This document shows positions 43,220 through 51,955 of a stretch of 64,000 nucleotides of DNA, piece after piece. The stretch spans positions 461,329-525,328 of the forward strand of contig NZ_JAHMHW010000003.1 in assembly GCF_020169515.1 (NCBI RefSeq), read 5' to 3'. The number at the start of each line of letters is the position of its first letter. The first letter of the stretch is position 1. The translations under genes and the position numbers were made by a program. The notes under the pieces are model-generated. The model made no database searches. It was given only the letters and a program-made list of their open reading frames with translations, and was not told where the DNA came from. Source of the stretch: Paenibacillus vietnamensis. Lineage in GTDB: Bacteria; Bacillota; Bacilli; Paenibacillales; Paenibacillaceae.

Positions 43220-45541
43220 ATGACTCAAGTTTCCAAACTCAATCTGACAGAAGCTGCTCAAGTTGAAATACGTCCAGGTAAAATGGGAGCGAAAGGCGGC
43301 AGCAATCCGAAGGGGGAATCCTTTGGTTTTACCAACTATTACATGACTCGGAATGGCAAGCCTTTTATCCCTGTCGTCGGCGAGTTTCATTTCTCCCGCT
43401 TCTCCCATCTTCAGTGGGAGGAAGAGCTGCTCAAGATGAAAGCCGGCGGCGTGCATATCGTGGCCACCTACGTCTTCTGGAATTTCCACGAGGAAGAAGA
43501 AGGCGTATTCGACTGGAGCGGCAGCCGCAATCTTCGGCACTTTATCGATCTGTGCGCAAAGCTTGAATACCCGCTCATTTTGCGGATTGGTCCGTTCTGT
43601 CACGGCGAAGTCCGCAATGGCGGCATCCCGGACTGGGTGTTCGCAAAACCGGTTGAAATCCGCTCCAACGACCCTGCCTATTTGCAGCTCGCCAGGAAGC
43701 TCTACCGTGAAATCGCAGTACAAATGAAGGGCAGCCTCTATCAGGAAGGCGGTCCTGTCATCGCCGTTCAGCTGGAAAATGAATTCATGCACTGCGGCGC
43801 GCCGAACGACGCGTGGGGTTATAAAGCCGGCAAGTTCGTCAGCTCCGGAACCGGCGGTAACGATCATCTGGCCGAGCTTCACCGGATCGCCGAGGAGGCG
43901 GGCATCCGCCCGATGTTTTTCACCGCTACCGCTTGGGGCGGAGCCGCAGTACCGGAAGAGGGTTTCCTCCCGATGCTGGCCGGTTATGCGTACACGTCCT
44001 GGATTCCGAATCAGCCGCCGAGCCGCGAATTCATCTACCGGGATTTGCACGTTGTTCCGGCGGAACCGGTAAACTACGATACGCGCCAATATCCGGTCGC
44101 CTATTGCGAGATGGCCGGCGGAATGCAAGTCAGCTACAATGCGCGTCCTTTCGTCCCTGCGGACAGCATAGAGGCGATGACGCTTGTCAAGCTTGCCAGC
44201 GGCAGCAACCTGGTCGGCTATTATATGTACCACGGCGGATCGAACCCGGTCGGGAAGAAGGGTTACATGAACGAGCAATTCCTGCCTAAAATCACGTACG
44301 ACTACCAGTCTCCGCTCGGAGAATTCGGCCGTATCGGGGAATCGTATGACCGGATCCGCTCGTTGTCCCTGTTCCTGGAATCGTTTGGCGGCGTGCTTGC
44401 ACCGATGACGACCTTACTTCCGGAAGGACAATCAGAATTGGAAGCAACGGATGCCGAATCGCTCCGCTGGTGCGTACGGCACAAGGACGGCGCAGGCTTC
44501 GTGTTCCTGAACAACTATCAGGACCAGGTGGAATTACCGGCGCGCAGCTTCCGCATCGAGCTGGAAACGAACCGCGGACCTGTATCGTTTCCGTTCGAAG
44601 GCAATGCGACACTGCCGGGCGGCATGGGGGTTGTCCTTCCCTTCCATCTGGACCTTCACGGCGTCTCCTTGATCAGCGCAACTGCGCAGCTGCTGACACA
44701 GGTCGAGAATGACGGCGAACATGTCGTCGTCTTCTACGCGCATGATGGCTTGACGCCTGAATTTGTCGTAGCCAAACCGGCAGTGGCCGGCATCGAGACA
44801 TCGGACGGTCAGGTCAGCGAACATGGTGACCGTTACGTCATTTACCCTGCAGCCGGGAAAAATAATGGCATATTGCTTCGGACTTCAGACGGCAAGCAGG
44901 TTCGTTTCATAACGCTTTCCCGCCAGGATGCGCTCCAGACCTACCGTTTCGAATTGTGGGGCCAACCGACTGTAGCGATCAGCGACGGTCCTGTTATCGC
45001 TCATCATAATCAGCTGGTATGCACATCGCCTGGAAGAAGCGCAATTTCCGTTTCCCTGTTCCCTGCGCCGAAGACGGAGCTTCGCACCCATACCGGACAG
45101 ACGGTGCCGTTCCAAGCGGAAGGCTTGTTCCAAAGCTGCACACTCGAGTTTCCTGCCTATACGCCGCATATCACCGTTACGAAGCCAACGGACAAGTCGG
45201 CGCTCCTGCAATTCGCCGGAGACTGGCCATCGCATGTTGAAGACGTCTGGCTGGAAATTGACTACGACGGCGACGTAGCCGAGGCTTACTTGAACGGTAA
45301 ATTAATGACCGACCATATTCATTACGGCAAAACATGGTGCATCGGTCTTAAAGATTTCTACAATCAGCTTGAACAATCGACGCTGCATCTGTCCATTACA
45401 CCGCAGCGAAAAGGAACCGTGCACACGATCGTCAATCAAGCGCAGGTGGAGCGATTCGAAGGCGTTGAGATCGCCGTCTTCCACCGTATTGAAGCCATCC
45501 CGCATTACCGGGTATCCCTATTCCCTGCTTCGCAAAGATAA
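43220..45541 (+). CDS. GH35 beta-galactosidase
   Basis: A 773-residue family 35 glycoside hydrolase. GEFHFSRFSHLQWEEELLKM and TYVFWNFHEEEEGVFDWSG are the classic N-terminal strands. The acid/base Glu is in AVQLENEFMHCG (~195) and the nucleophile in AYCEMAGGMQ (~297). C-terminal beta domains follow after ~400. It releases terminal beta-galactose, for example from galactan or arabinogalactan fragments. There is no signal peptide, so it is cytoplasmic. AGGAGG precedes the ATG. It is the only plus-strand gene of the sugar region. Confidence 0.93.
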   Translation: MTQVSKLNLTEAAQVEIRPGKMGAKGGSNPKGESFGFTNYYMTRNGKPFIPVVGEFHFSRFSHLQWEEELLKMKAGGVHIVATYVFWNFHEEEEGVFDWSGSRNLRHFIDLCAKLEYPLILRIGPFCHGEVRNGGIPDWVFAKPVEIRSNDPAYLQLARKLYREIAVQMKGSLYQEGGPVIAVQLENEFMHCGAPNDAWGYKAGKFVSSGTGGNDHLAELHRIAEEAGIRPMFFTATAWGGAAVPEEGFLPMLAGYAYTSWIPNQPPSREFIYRDLHVVPAEPVNYDTRQYPVAYCEMAGGMQVSYNARPFVPADSIEAMTLVKLASGSNLVGYYMYHGGSNPVGKKGYMNEQFLPKITYDYQSPLGEFGRIGESYDRIRSLSLFLESFGGVLAPMTTLLPEGQSELEATDAESLRWCVRHKDGAGFVFLNNYQDQVELPARSFRIELETNRGPVSFPFEGNATLPGGMGVVLPFHLDLHGVSLISATAQLLTQVENDGEHVVVFYAHDGLTPEFVVAKPAVAGIETSDGQVSEHGDRYVIYPAAGKNNGILLRTSDGKQVRFITLSRQDALQTYRFELWGQPTVAISDGPVIAHHNQLVCTSPGRSAISVSLFPAPKTELRTHTGQTVPFQAEGLFQSCTLEFPAYTPHITVTKPTDKSALLQFAGDWPSHVEDVWLEIDYDGDVAEAYLNGKLMTDHIHYGKTWCIGLKDFYNQLEQSTLHLSITPQRKGTVHTIVNQAQVERFEGVEIAVFHRIEAIPHYRVSLFPASQR

Positions 45542-45560
45542 TCCCTGCTCGATATGAGCA

Positions 45561-45596
45561 AAGGCAAGCCTCTTCCGGTCGGAAGAGGCTTGCCTT
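45561..45596. terminator. Bidirectional terminator
   Basis: A perfect 16-base stem (45561-45576 with 45581-45596) around a four-base loop lies 20 bases after the GH35 stop and 50 bases after the stop of the convergent gene. T-runs are short on both sides, but the stem is strong and central between converging genes. Confidence 0.85.
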
Positions 45597-45648
45597 CGTA
45601 TACAGCAGGCTCGATAGTTTGGCCTGATGCCTTTACCGATGCACCAGA

Positions 45649-46152
45649 CTAGCCTCTCGAATACCGTTGAATCCATCTCTTAATTTGTATGGCAACCTCA
45701 CGGACGTCCGTGTTCGTCGTATCAACGGTAGGCATGGGCGGCGTATAAGCCTTGCCGGCATTTTCGACCAGCCATTTGGCAAACTGAATATGCTCCCGGA
45801 TCATGTCCTCGGACCAATTTCGTTCCCTCAATCGCATCTCTCTGGTTTCTTCGTCGCAATGCAGATTCAAATAATACACATGCTCAAAACAATCGTAATC
45901 CGCACACTTCTCAATATCCCACGGCATCATCGTCCCGCATATGACGGTCATTCTTCCGCTATAAGCAATGTTCCGCGCGACCCGCAGCCAAATATTCCGC
46001 ATTTTTTCCCAATCGTGTCCAATAAATTCGACGAGGTTGTCAGGGTCGAAAATATCGAATTCAGGCATCATTTTCCTTAGCTCGTCAATGACAAAGGTTT
46101 TCCCCGACCCGCTGGCCCCGGTCACGATGAATAACGGCAGCTTGATTTCCAT
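45649..46152 (-). CDS. Small P-loop kinase-like NTPase
   Basis: A ~167-residue protein starting MEIKLPLFIVTGASGSGKTF, with a P-loop at 12-19 and a DPDNLV segment. An arginine-rich lid follows (CDEETREMRLRERNWSEDMI), then a C-terminal DTTNTDVREVAIQIKRWI typical of AAA_33/nucleoside-kinase-like phosphotransferases. The substrate is unknown. The ATG at 46152 is preferred with GGAGG nine bases upstream; 26 upstream codons look non-coding. It follows the TPR glycosyltransferase by 84 bases and may be co-transcribed. Confidence 0.75.
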   Translation of the reverse strand: MEIKLPLFIVTGASGSGKTFVIDELRKMMPEFDIFDPDNLVEFIGHDWEKMRNIWLRVARNIAYSGRMTVICGTMMPWDIEKCADYDCFEHVYYLNLHCDEETREMRLRERNWSEDMIREHIQFAKWLVENAGKAYTPPMPTVDTTNTDVREVAIQIKRWIQRYSRG

Positions 46153-46236
46153 CCCTAATCCCCTCCTGCTCATACATGTACGTATCTTAATCGTACAAGA
46201 GCCGGCGGCAATAACAAAGGGGAAAAACATTTCAAC

Positions 46237-47343
46237 TTAAATTCTACCGATATAATCAATACCTGAATTGAGGCAAAGCTCCATATTGCGGCGGATCCGC
46301 TCATCGTTCGGGCGGTACGACAGCGCGAGCTTATTGTGCCGGTAAGCCAGCTCGTATTCGCCCTGCCGGTAATAACAAAGGGCAAGCTGCATATGCGGCA
46401 GCCACGTCCGGCTCGGCACATTGTCAATGGCCCAGCGATTGGACGGACGCGCCTCTTCAACGGCCAGTTTATACCAGAAAATCGCTTGATCCAGTTTTTC
46501 TTGTTGCAGGCAATGATACCCGATGCGGCAGCAAAACGGCGGGCGCGGTATATCGTATTGGAAAGACTTGAACGTCCACTCCAGTTCTTTCCCGTGATCC
46601 CCGAGATGATAGTAACAATCGGCCAAAGCGCCGCACACGAAAATATGGTCCTCCGAAGAAACGCCTTCCGCTCCCAGAAACTGAACATACACCTGAACCG
46701 CCTTATCGTATTTCTGATTGGCATGCAATTCTCTTGCATAATGAAAAAGATCCCGCATCGCAAGCGGCACGCCTCTTTCTCTCAATCTTTCATAGATCTG
46801 CAGATTCCGGTCGGTTTTGCCATGCTCCTGCCTATGCGTGATCACAATGTCACTGTCATATACGGTGCCGCTGATCGCCAAATCCTCATGAACGGCCCCG
46901 TGCCAACGGGCCCCCTTCGACCGTCTGACCAGCCGGATGCGGCGCACGTTCAGCGTAACATTGCCCGCATCATCGAAATCGCAGTGATATTCCATCGAGA
47001 CGGCGTCCATTCCCGGATCGAACGCTTGCTTGAGCTGGAGCAATTTGGAACGTTCCTGCGGCATCATCACATCGTCCGCATCCATCCACATCATATAGTC
47101 CATCGCTGCCAAATCGAAAGCGAAATTGCGCGCCGCAGCAAAATCGTCGATCCACTCGAAATCGGCCACACGCTTCGTGAAGCGGCCGGCGATCTCCTTG
47201 GTCCTGTCGGTGGATCCCGTGTCAACGATCACGATTTCGTCAACGGCTTCCCGAACCGATTCCAGGCACCTGGCAAGGGTCTGCTCCTCGTTTTTCACGA
47301 TCAGACAAAGGCTGATCGTGATGTTCTCCGGTTTAGTTTTCAT
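46237..47343 (-). CDS. TPR-containing family 2 glycosyltransferase
   Basis: A 368-residue protein. The GT-A domain (ISLCLIVKNEEQTLARCLES, VDTGSTDRTKEIA, DADD metal site near 104) occupies the first ~230 residues. Three or so TPR-like helical repeats follow (ALADCYYHLGDHGKELEWTF, LALCYYRQGEYELAYRHNKL). The architecture resembles SunS-type protein glycosyltransferases and other Bacillales TPR glycosyltransferases; the acceptor is unknown. GGGGGG precedes the ATG at 47343. Confidence 0.9.
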   Translation of the reverse strand: MKTKPENITISLCLIVKNEEQTLARCLESVREAVDEIVIVDTGSTDRTKEIAGRFTKRVADFEWIDDFAAARNFAFDLAAMDYMMWMDADDVMMPQERSKLLQLKQAFDPGMDAVSMEYHCDFDDAGNVTLNVRRIRLVRRSKGARWHGAVHEDLAISGTVYDSDIVITHRQEHGKTDRNLQIYERLRERGVPLAMRDLFHYARELHANQKYDKAVQVYVQFLGAEGVSSEDHIFVCGALADCYYHLGDHGKELEWTFKSFQYDIPRPPFCCRIGYHCLQQEKLDQAIFWYKLAVEEARPSNRWAIDNVPSRTWLPHMQLALCYYRQGEYELAYRHNKLALSYRPNDERIRRNMELCLNSGIDYIGRI

Positions 47344-47366
47344 GCCTTTCCCCCCGTCGAGAAATA

Positions 47367-47391
47367 ACCCCCAAGCGTTTACGCAGGGGGT
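47367..47391 (-). terminator. Terminator after the YVTN gene
   Basis: ACCCCC/GGGGGT arms with an inner GCGT/ACGC stem form a hairpin 8 bases past the YVTN gene stop, followed by TTATTTC on the minus strand. Confidence 0.7.
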
Positions 47392-47399
47392 AACCAGAA

Positions 47400-48335
47400 T
47401 TAAGAAATGATAGTAATATAACTTGGTCTGCTGCCGACTGTTATGGTGGCTATAACCCTGTTAGTCGTACCATCAATTACCGATACGTTAGAGCTATTCT
47501 CATTAGGCACATAAATTCGGTTAATCGTTGAATTAACCGCCAGACCGCGCGGAGCATCTCCAACGGTTACGGTTGCAATGACCTGATTTGTCGTTCCGTC
47601 TATTACCGATACGTTATCGTTGAGTTGATTGGAGACATAAACACGATTTGTAACAGGGTTCACAGCGACTCCGAATGGATCGGCCCCAACGGTTATTGTT
47701 GCTACTACCGTGTTAGTAGTTCCGTCGATGACCGAGACATTATCCACAAGAGGTGAGCTAACCCCAAAAGCATTTGCAACATAAATGCGGTTAGTCGTTG
47801 AATTTACAGCAATCGCGACCGGATTAGTTCCGACAGGGATCGTAGCTATGAAGCTGTTATTCGTTCCATTAATTACCGAGACGGTGTCCGGATTATTATT
47901 CACGACGTATATGCGGTTGGTAGAAGGATTCACAGCGATCATGGCTGGAACCGAAGTAATCGGAAAGGTTAATGTAGCTGTAATCTGGTTGCTGCTGCCG
48001 TCAATGACGGATACCGTGTCAAACGTTTGATCGGAAACATAGATCAGATTTGTTACCGGGTTGGAGCCTGCACCCGTCGGATTTGAGAACGCAGGAAGGC
48101 TCACAGTAGCCACAACGGTATTACTGGCTCCGTCGATGACGGATACATTGGTACTATCCATATTCGGAACGTAAATCCGGTTAGTCACCGGATTGGCTGT
48201 TATCCCGAATTGAGCCGGACCGTCACCAACGGGAACAGTAGCGATAACCCTATTGGTTCTCCCGTCAATCACCGACACATTATCACTATCGAAATTGCCT
48301 ACATAGATCCGCGATCTCGGCGGTCTTATTCCCAC
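47400..48335 (-). CDS. YVTN-family seven-repeat beta-propeller protein
   Basis: A 311-residue protein made of seven ~42-residue repeats, each with RIYV, then NVSVIDG or a variant, TN-x-V-x-ATI and VG-x-x-P. Seven repeats fit a closed seven-bladed propeller. There is no signal peptide, enzyme motif or membrane segment. Related YncE-type proteins bind DNA or ligands or are surface proteins; the role here is unknown. GTG at 48335 has GGGAGG upstream. The gene is clearly AT-richer than the genes before it, with strongly repeated codons, suggesting recent repeat homogenisation or acquisition. Confidence 0.88.
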   Translation of the reverse strand: MGIRPPRSRIYVGNFDSDNVSVIDGRTNRVIATVPVGDGPAQFGITANPVTNRIYVPNMDSTNVSVIDGASNTVVATVSLPAFSNPTGAGSNPVTNLIYVSDQTFDTVSVIDGSSNQITATLTFPITSVPAMIAVNPSTNRIYVVNNNPDTVSVINGTNNSFIATIPVGTNPVAIAVNSTTNRIYVANAFGVSSPLVDNVSVIDGTTNTVVATITVGADPFGVAVNPVTNRVYVSNQLNDNVSVIDGTTNQVIATVTVGDAPRGLAVNSTINRIYVPNENSSNVSVIDGTTNRVIATITVGSRPSYITIIS

Positions 48336-48350
48336 GAAAAGGTTCCTCCC

Positions 48351-49793
48351 TTAACTGTTCTCTGCCGTAAAACCGGCCCATGCTTTTGCAAATTCAAAAG
48401 GCCGGGCGAGTACTCTGTTGTACATTTGCGGATCCTCCTTGAGATAGGACGGCATGGTATGGTGGTGACGGCTGTTTATCTCAAGAATCCAGACTTTTAG
48501 ATCCGAATCTACCGTGACGTCGATCCCCACATCGCCGAAAGTTCCGTATTTATGGTCGATTAACTGACAGGCTGACGTGCAGATCTTGATGATTTCCTCT
48601 TCTTTCCGGGCAGTCTCTTCATCATTTAATTGAAGGACAGTCCGCAGAGCTTCCCTTCCCAAGCTGATCGAGCTTACATCGTTCGTATAAAATTTTCCGT
48701 CTTCGCCGAAACGCGCGATTACGCCCGAGCAGGTCCACTGCTGGCTGCCGTCTTTTTGCATGATGACCCTGAAATCGACGTTTTTATTTTGATACTTCAA
48801 CGCGACGGATTGTTGGATCAAATAATTTTTGCCCTTTTGCATGCGTCTGAGCGCAGCCCAGGCTTTGACGGCATTATCTGCGAATGACATCCCCGTGTCC
48901 CGGCTCATAAAAAGATAGCCGCCCAGCGTCTTTTCCAGCTTCATAATCCCTTGTCCCATCGAACCGTTGACCGGCTTCAGATAGACCGATCCGTACAACG
49001 CCAACATTTTATTCAAGGTTTGCATGTTATCGAGCAATTTGGTGAGCGGCATATGTCCGCGAATAAGAGGACTGGAGCGGGTCGTCTCCCATAATTCCCA
49101 TTTGTTCAAATAGTACGGATTAAAAATTTTTCTATTCGTATGCACATTCAAATCGTCATAGAGACTGCTTTTATTGATCCTTATTCTCCTGTAGACTACA
49201 CCGGGGTATGGGAAAGTTCCTTTGGTCCACGGAGCATTGTCACCTTCGGCCTTGGGGTTGTAATAATACCCTTCAACGGTTTTATTCCTGGGATTGATCC
49301 CGTTCACAGAACATAGATAAATAAGCCCTTTTATCGATTGATAATTCGTGAAGTAACAGCGGTATTCATTTAATAATTCGGGGGTAAGCCCCTTTACGGA
49401 AACTAATAGAGCAATTACAGGTCCAAGATGAAGGCCTTTTTCTGCGGTATACATTTCATAGGGCAGCGTATCGGGCATCGTAACTTCATTTTTCAAAGCA
49501 ACGGACAATCCGATGGAATCCTGAGGCTGATTTTCGCTAAATCCTACTTGCATCTTTTTTTTCCACGCACCGAAATGAAGAACTGTCGAAGAAGGGCTGT
49601 CAACCTGCCGGGGAAGCAAGATCTGGTTGGACTTCAGCCCGGGAATCCATTTGATATTCAACCGTTTCACCCTCTTCATGGATGATAGATCAATAAGTGT
49701 TTGAATTTCCTCAAATGATACGATCACCTTTTTGGCATAATTACACAGTATTAGTCTACGGATGTTTTTGTATGGACTTATGACGGTGGACAA
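48351..49793 (-). CDS. YheC/YheD-family ATP-grasp spore protein
   Basis: A 480-residue YheC/YheD-type protein. An N-terminal beta domain is followed from ~240 by an ATP-grasp fold with the segments LYGSVYLKPVNGSMGQGIMK and FGDVGIDVTVDSDLKVWILEINSR, which hold the ATP- and metal-binding residues. YheC and YheD of B. subtilis are endospore coat-associated proteins of unknown substrate. TTG at 49793 lacks a good ribosome site, so the true start is uncertain by some tens of codons. The base composition is AT-rich, like the propeller gene it precedes by 15 bases. Confidence 0.85.
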   Translation of the reverse strand: MSTVISPYKNIRRLILCNYAKKVIVSFEEIQTLIDLSSMKRVKRLNIKWIPGLKSNQILLPRQVDSPSSTVLHFGAWKKKMQVGFSENQPQDSIGLSVALKNEVTMPDTLPYEMYTAEKGLHLGPVIALLVSVKGLTPELLNEYRCYFTNYQSIKGLIYLCSVNGINPRNKTVEGYYYNPKAEGDNAPWTKGTFPYPGVVYRRIRINKSSLYDDLNVHTNRKIFNPYYLNKWELWETTRSSPLIRGHMPLTKLLDNMQTLNKMLALYGSVYLKPVNGSMGQGIMKLEKTLGGYLFMSRDTGMSFADNAVKAWAALRRMQKGKNYLIQQSVALKYQNKNVDFRVIMQKDGSQQWTCSGVIARFGEDGKFYTNDVSSISLGREALRTVLQLNDEETARKEEEIIKICTSACQLIDHKYGTFGDVGIDVTVDSDLKVWILEINSRHHHTMPSYLKEDPQMYNRVLARPFEFAKAWAGFTAENS

Positions 49794-50009
49794 ATGCCTG
49801 AAAGTACGGAATTGCCCCTGGCCGTAACGTTCGCAAGAGAAGCAGCATCAGACCGAAAAATGTATAATACAAAATCTTATCGTTCCGGCATCCAAAAGTA
49901 TCCTATCCTTTTAGTATCCTTTTGGATAATTACCGGTTTTTTCAAATCGATATATCATTACTTATGAGATCAGGCAAACGCAAACAACAAATTTAGGAGG
50001 ATGAAAAAA

Positions 50010-50564
50010 ATGATGTTGAGATTGGAAAAAACGGGATTTAAAAAAGTATTTTTGATGGTCATGGCTATGCTGCTTTCCATTACGGTAATGCTCCCTGCCG
50101 GTGCGGCCGAGGCGGCATATACGTATGAGGGACCGCTTTCCCAGGACGCTTCGTGGCAAAGCTCTACCGGCGGCCGAAACATGTACACAAGCGCGACGCT
50201 GCAGCGCTCCGGTCCGGCAGCCGGACATCTGGATGTCATTACCCGCACGAAAAACAATGTTCTCATGACCGGATTTACCGGCGCGGTATTTATTCTGCTT
50301 CGCAACTCGGACGGCATGGTAATTGGCGTAACGGATCAGCATAAATTCGGAGTGGACGGCAAATGGATCGGACGTTATGACCGCACCGACTACTGGACCC
50401 ATTCGTTTGATCCGCAGGTCGCTGCCGCAACAGCATATATGGAAATTATCCAGCAGCACTCCGCCAAAGAGCTGGATGACCAAATCGCTTCCTTGCAGCG
50501 GATCGTTTGCGGCAACCTTGACCTTCTTGGTCTGCCTAAGCCTCCTTACGGATGCCCGGCTTAA
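50010..50564 (+). CDS. Secreted protein of unknown function
   Basis: A 184-residue protein. An N-terminal signal peptide (basic KTGFKK, hydrophobic VFLMVMAMLLSITVMLPAG, cleavage near AEA) is followed by YTYEGPLSQDASWQSSTGG and a ~130-residue mature part with no recognised domain. A single Cys in RIVCGN and one in YGCPA could pair. The ATG at 50010 is chosen because AGGAGG ends nine bases before it; an ATG at 50001 touches the ribosome site. It is a single gene with its own terminator. Confidence 0.75.
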   Translation: MMLRLEKTGFKKVFLMVMAMLLSITVMLPAGAAEAAYTYEGPLSQDASWQSSTGGRNMYTSATLQRSGPAAGHLDVITRTKNNVLMTGFTGAVFILLRNSDGMVIGVTDQHKFGVDGKWIGRYDRTDYWTHSFDPQVAAATAYMEIIQQHSAKELDDQIASLQRIVCGNLDLLGLPKPPYGCPA

Positions 50565-50570
50565 AGATAA

Positions 50571-50606
50571 AAAACAGCGTTCCGGCAATGCCGGAACGCT
50601 GTTTTT
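50571..50606 (+). terminator. Intrinsic terminator
   Basis: AAACAGCGTTCCGGC and GCCGGAACGCTGTTT pair perfectly around a short loop and run into TTTTTATT, seven bases after the secreted-protein stop. Confidence 0.95.
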
Positions 50607-50677
50607 ATTGCCCGATTCAGGAAATCCTATTCGAGCCGCACTCTATGTTAAAATAAGTGCAAGGAGATGATCAGCCA

Positions 50678-51043
50678 ATGGATATTTTGCGCATGATTGC
50701 GGAAGAGAGAATCCGCGAGGCCGAACGCCGAGGGGAATTCGCCAATTTGCCCGGGGCGGGCAAGCCGCTTCCCCCCGATGATATGGACAATGTACCGGAG
50801 GAGCTTCGGGTCGGCTACAAGCTGCTCAAGAACGCCGGAATGCTTCCCGAGGAGATGCAGCTTCGCAAAGAAATGATCACGCTAGGCGATCTCATCTCCG
50901 CCTGCCAGAGCGATGCCGAGCGCACGAAGCTCCAGCGCGAGCTGTCGGCCAAAAAGCTTCGCTATCGCGGCTGGCCGGCATCCGGAGCGTTCGCCGATTA
51001 CGAGCGTCAAATTCAAAACAAGCTGTTGGAGACGGATAAATAA
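50678..51043 (+). CDS. DUF1992 / DnaJ-C28-like protein
   Basis: A 121-residue protein of the DUF1992 family. MIAEERIREAERRGEFANLPG-[AG]-GKPLP is the signature, and the C-terminal half is helical and charged. The domain is shared with eukaryotic DNAJC28, but no J-domain is present. Its function in bacteria is unknown. The ATG at 50678 starts the conserved part; a GTG at 50657 would add seven residues but covers the AAGGAGA ribosome site. It converges with the exonuclease gene. Confidence 0.9.
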   Translation: MDILRMIAEERIREAERRGEFANLPGAGKPLPPDDMDNVPEELRVGYKLLKNAGMLPEEMQLRKEMITLGDLISACQSDAERTKLQRELSAKKLRYRGWPASGAFADYERQIQNKLLETDK

Positions 51044-51055
51044 AAAGCTGCCGGG

Positions 51056-51922
51056 CTAACCGATCAAAGCAACAAGGCTTTTGAACTCCAGTTCCTCAAA
51101 CTTGCTAAGTACGCTGTCACGGTTGTAAGACCAGCAGCAGACGGACAGCTCGGCCTCAACAGGCGCATCGCAGCGGATCGTAGCCAGCTCGCGGGACAGA
51201 TGGAGCATGTCCAGATCGGCTTCGATTTTGGCGCGGACCGATTTCGACACCGCATCCAGGTTGGACAGCAGACCTTCGATCGAGCCGTGCTCCTGGATCA
51301 GCCTATGGGCCGTTTTCTCCCCGATCCCTTTTACGCCCGGATAATTATCGCTTGTATCGCCCATTAACCCTTTGATATCAATAATTTGAGACGGCAACAG
51401 CTGCCGCTCCTCCATCAGGGCAGCCGGCGTATATACCATATAGTTGCCGATTCCCTTTTTCATAATGGCAACGGACACGCGGTCGTCGACGAGCTGCAGC
51501 AAATCATGGTCGCCCGTCACAATGAAAATATCCGCCTGATCCTTAAATGCAGCCGCCAGCGTCCCGATGCAATCGTCGGCCTCGAAGCCTTCAATGCCGA
51601 TATTCGGCACGTCGAAGCTGGCGACGACTTCTTTGACGAGGTCGAATTGCGGAATGAGATCCTCCGGCGCCGGCGGCCGGTTCGATTTGTAGCCGTCATA
51701 CTGCGAGGTTCGGAAAGTCGTGCTTCCCATATCCCAGCAGCAGATGACATGCGTCGGATTAAACGTATGGACGGCATCCATAAAATAACGGACGAAGCCG
51801 TGAACGGCGTTGACCGGCACACCCGCGCTTGTCTTACGGACGCTGCCTCCGAACGAGGTTGCGAAGTACGCCCGGAACAGAATCGCCATACCGTCAATCA
51901 ACAGCAATCTTTGTTCGTTCAT
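51056..51922 (-). CDS. 5'-3' exonuclease (YpcP-like)
   Basis: A 288-residue stand-alone 5'-3' exonuclease/flap endonuclease like the N-terminal domain of DNA polymerase I. It starts RLLLIDGMAILFRAYFA, with acidic metal-binding residues in GFEADDCIGTLA and TGDHDLLQLV. A helix-hairpin-helix follows in DIKGLMGDTSDNYPGVKGIGEKTA. It removes RNA primers or flaps in replication and repair. The ATG at 51922 has AGGTGA eight bases upstream. The length is typical. Confidence 0.94.
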   Translation of the reverse strand: MNEQRLLLIDGMAILFRAYFATSFGGSVRKTSAGVPVNAVHGFVRYFMDAVHTFNPTHVICCWDMGSTTFRTSQYDGYKSNRPPAPEDLIPQFDLVKEVVASFDVPNIGIEGFEADDCIGTLAAAFKDQADIFIVTGDHDLLQLVDDRVSVAIMKKGIGNYMVYTPAALMEERQLLPSQIIDIKGLMGDTSDNYPGVKGIGEKTAHRLIQEHGSIEGLLSNLDAVSKSVRAKIEADLDMLHLSRELATIRCDAPVEAELSVCCWSYNRDSVLSKFEELEFKSLVALIG

Positions 51923-51955
51923 ATATGTGTTCACCTTCCTTTTTACTCTATTCTA

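Noticed and set aside
43184..44278. 364-residue minus-strand ORF
   Set aside because: It is a shadow of the GH35 beta-galactosidase, whose catalytic motifs and ribosome site are on the plus strand.
49794..50000. Small gene or RNA in the gap before the secreted protein
   Set aside because: No ORF with a ribosome site and no convincing stem-loop; a TATAAT-like hexamer near 49862 has no matching -35.
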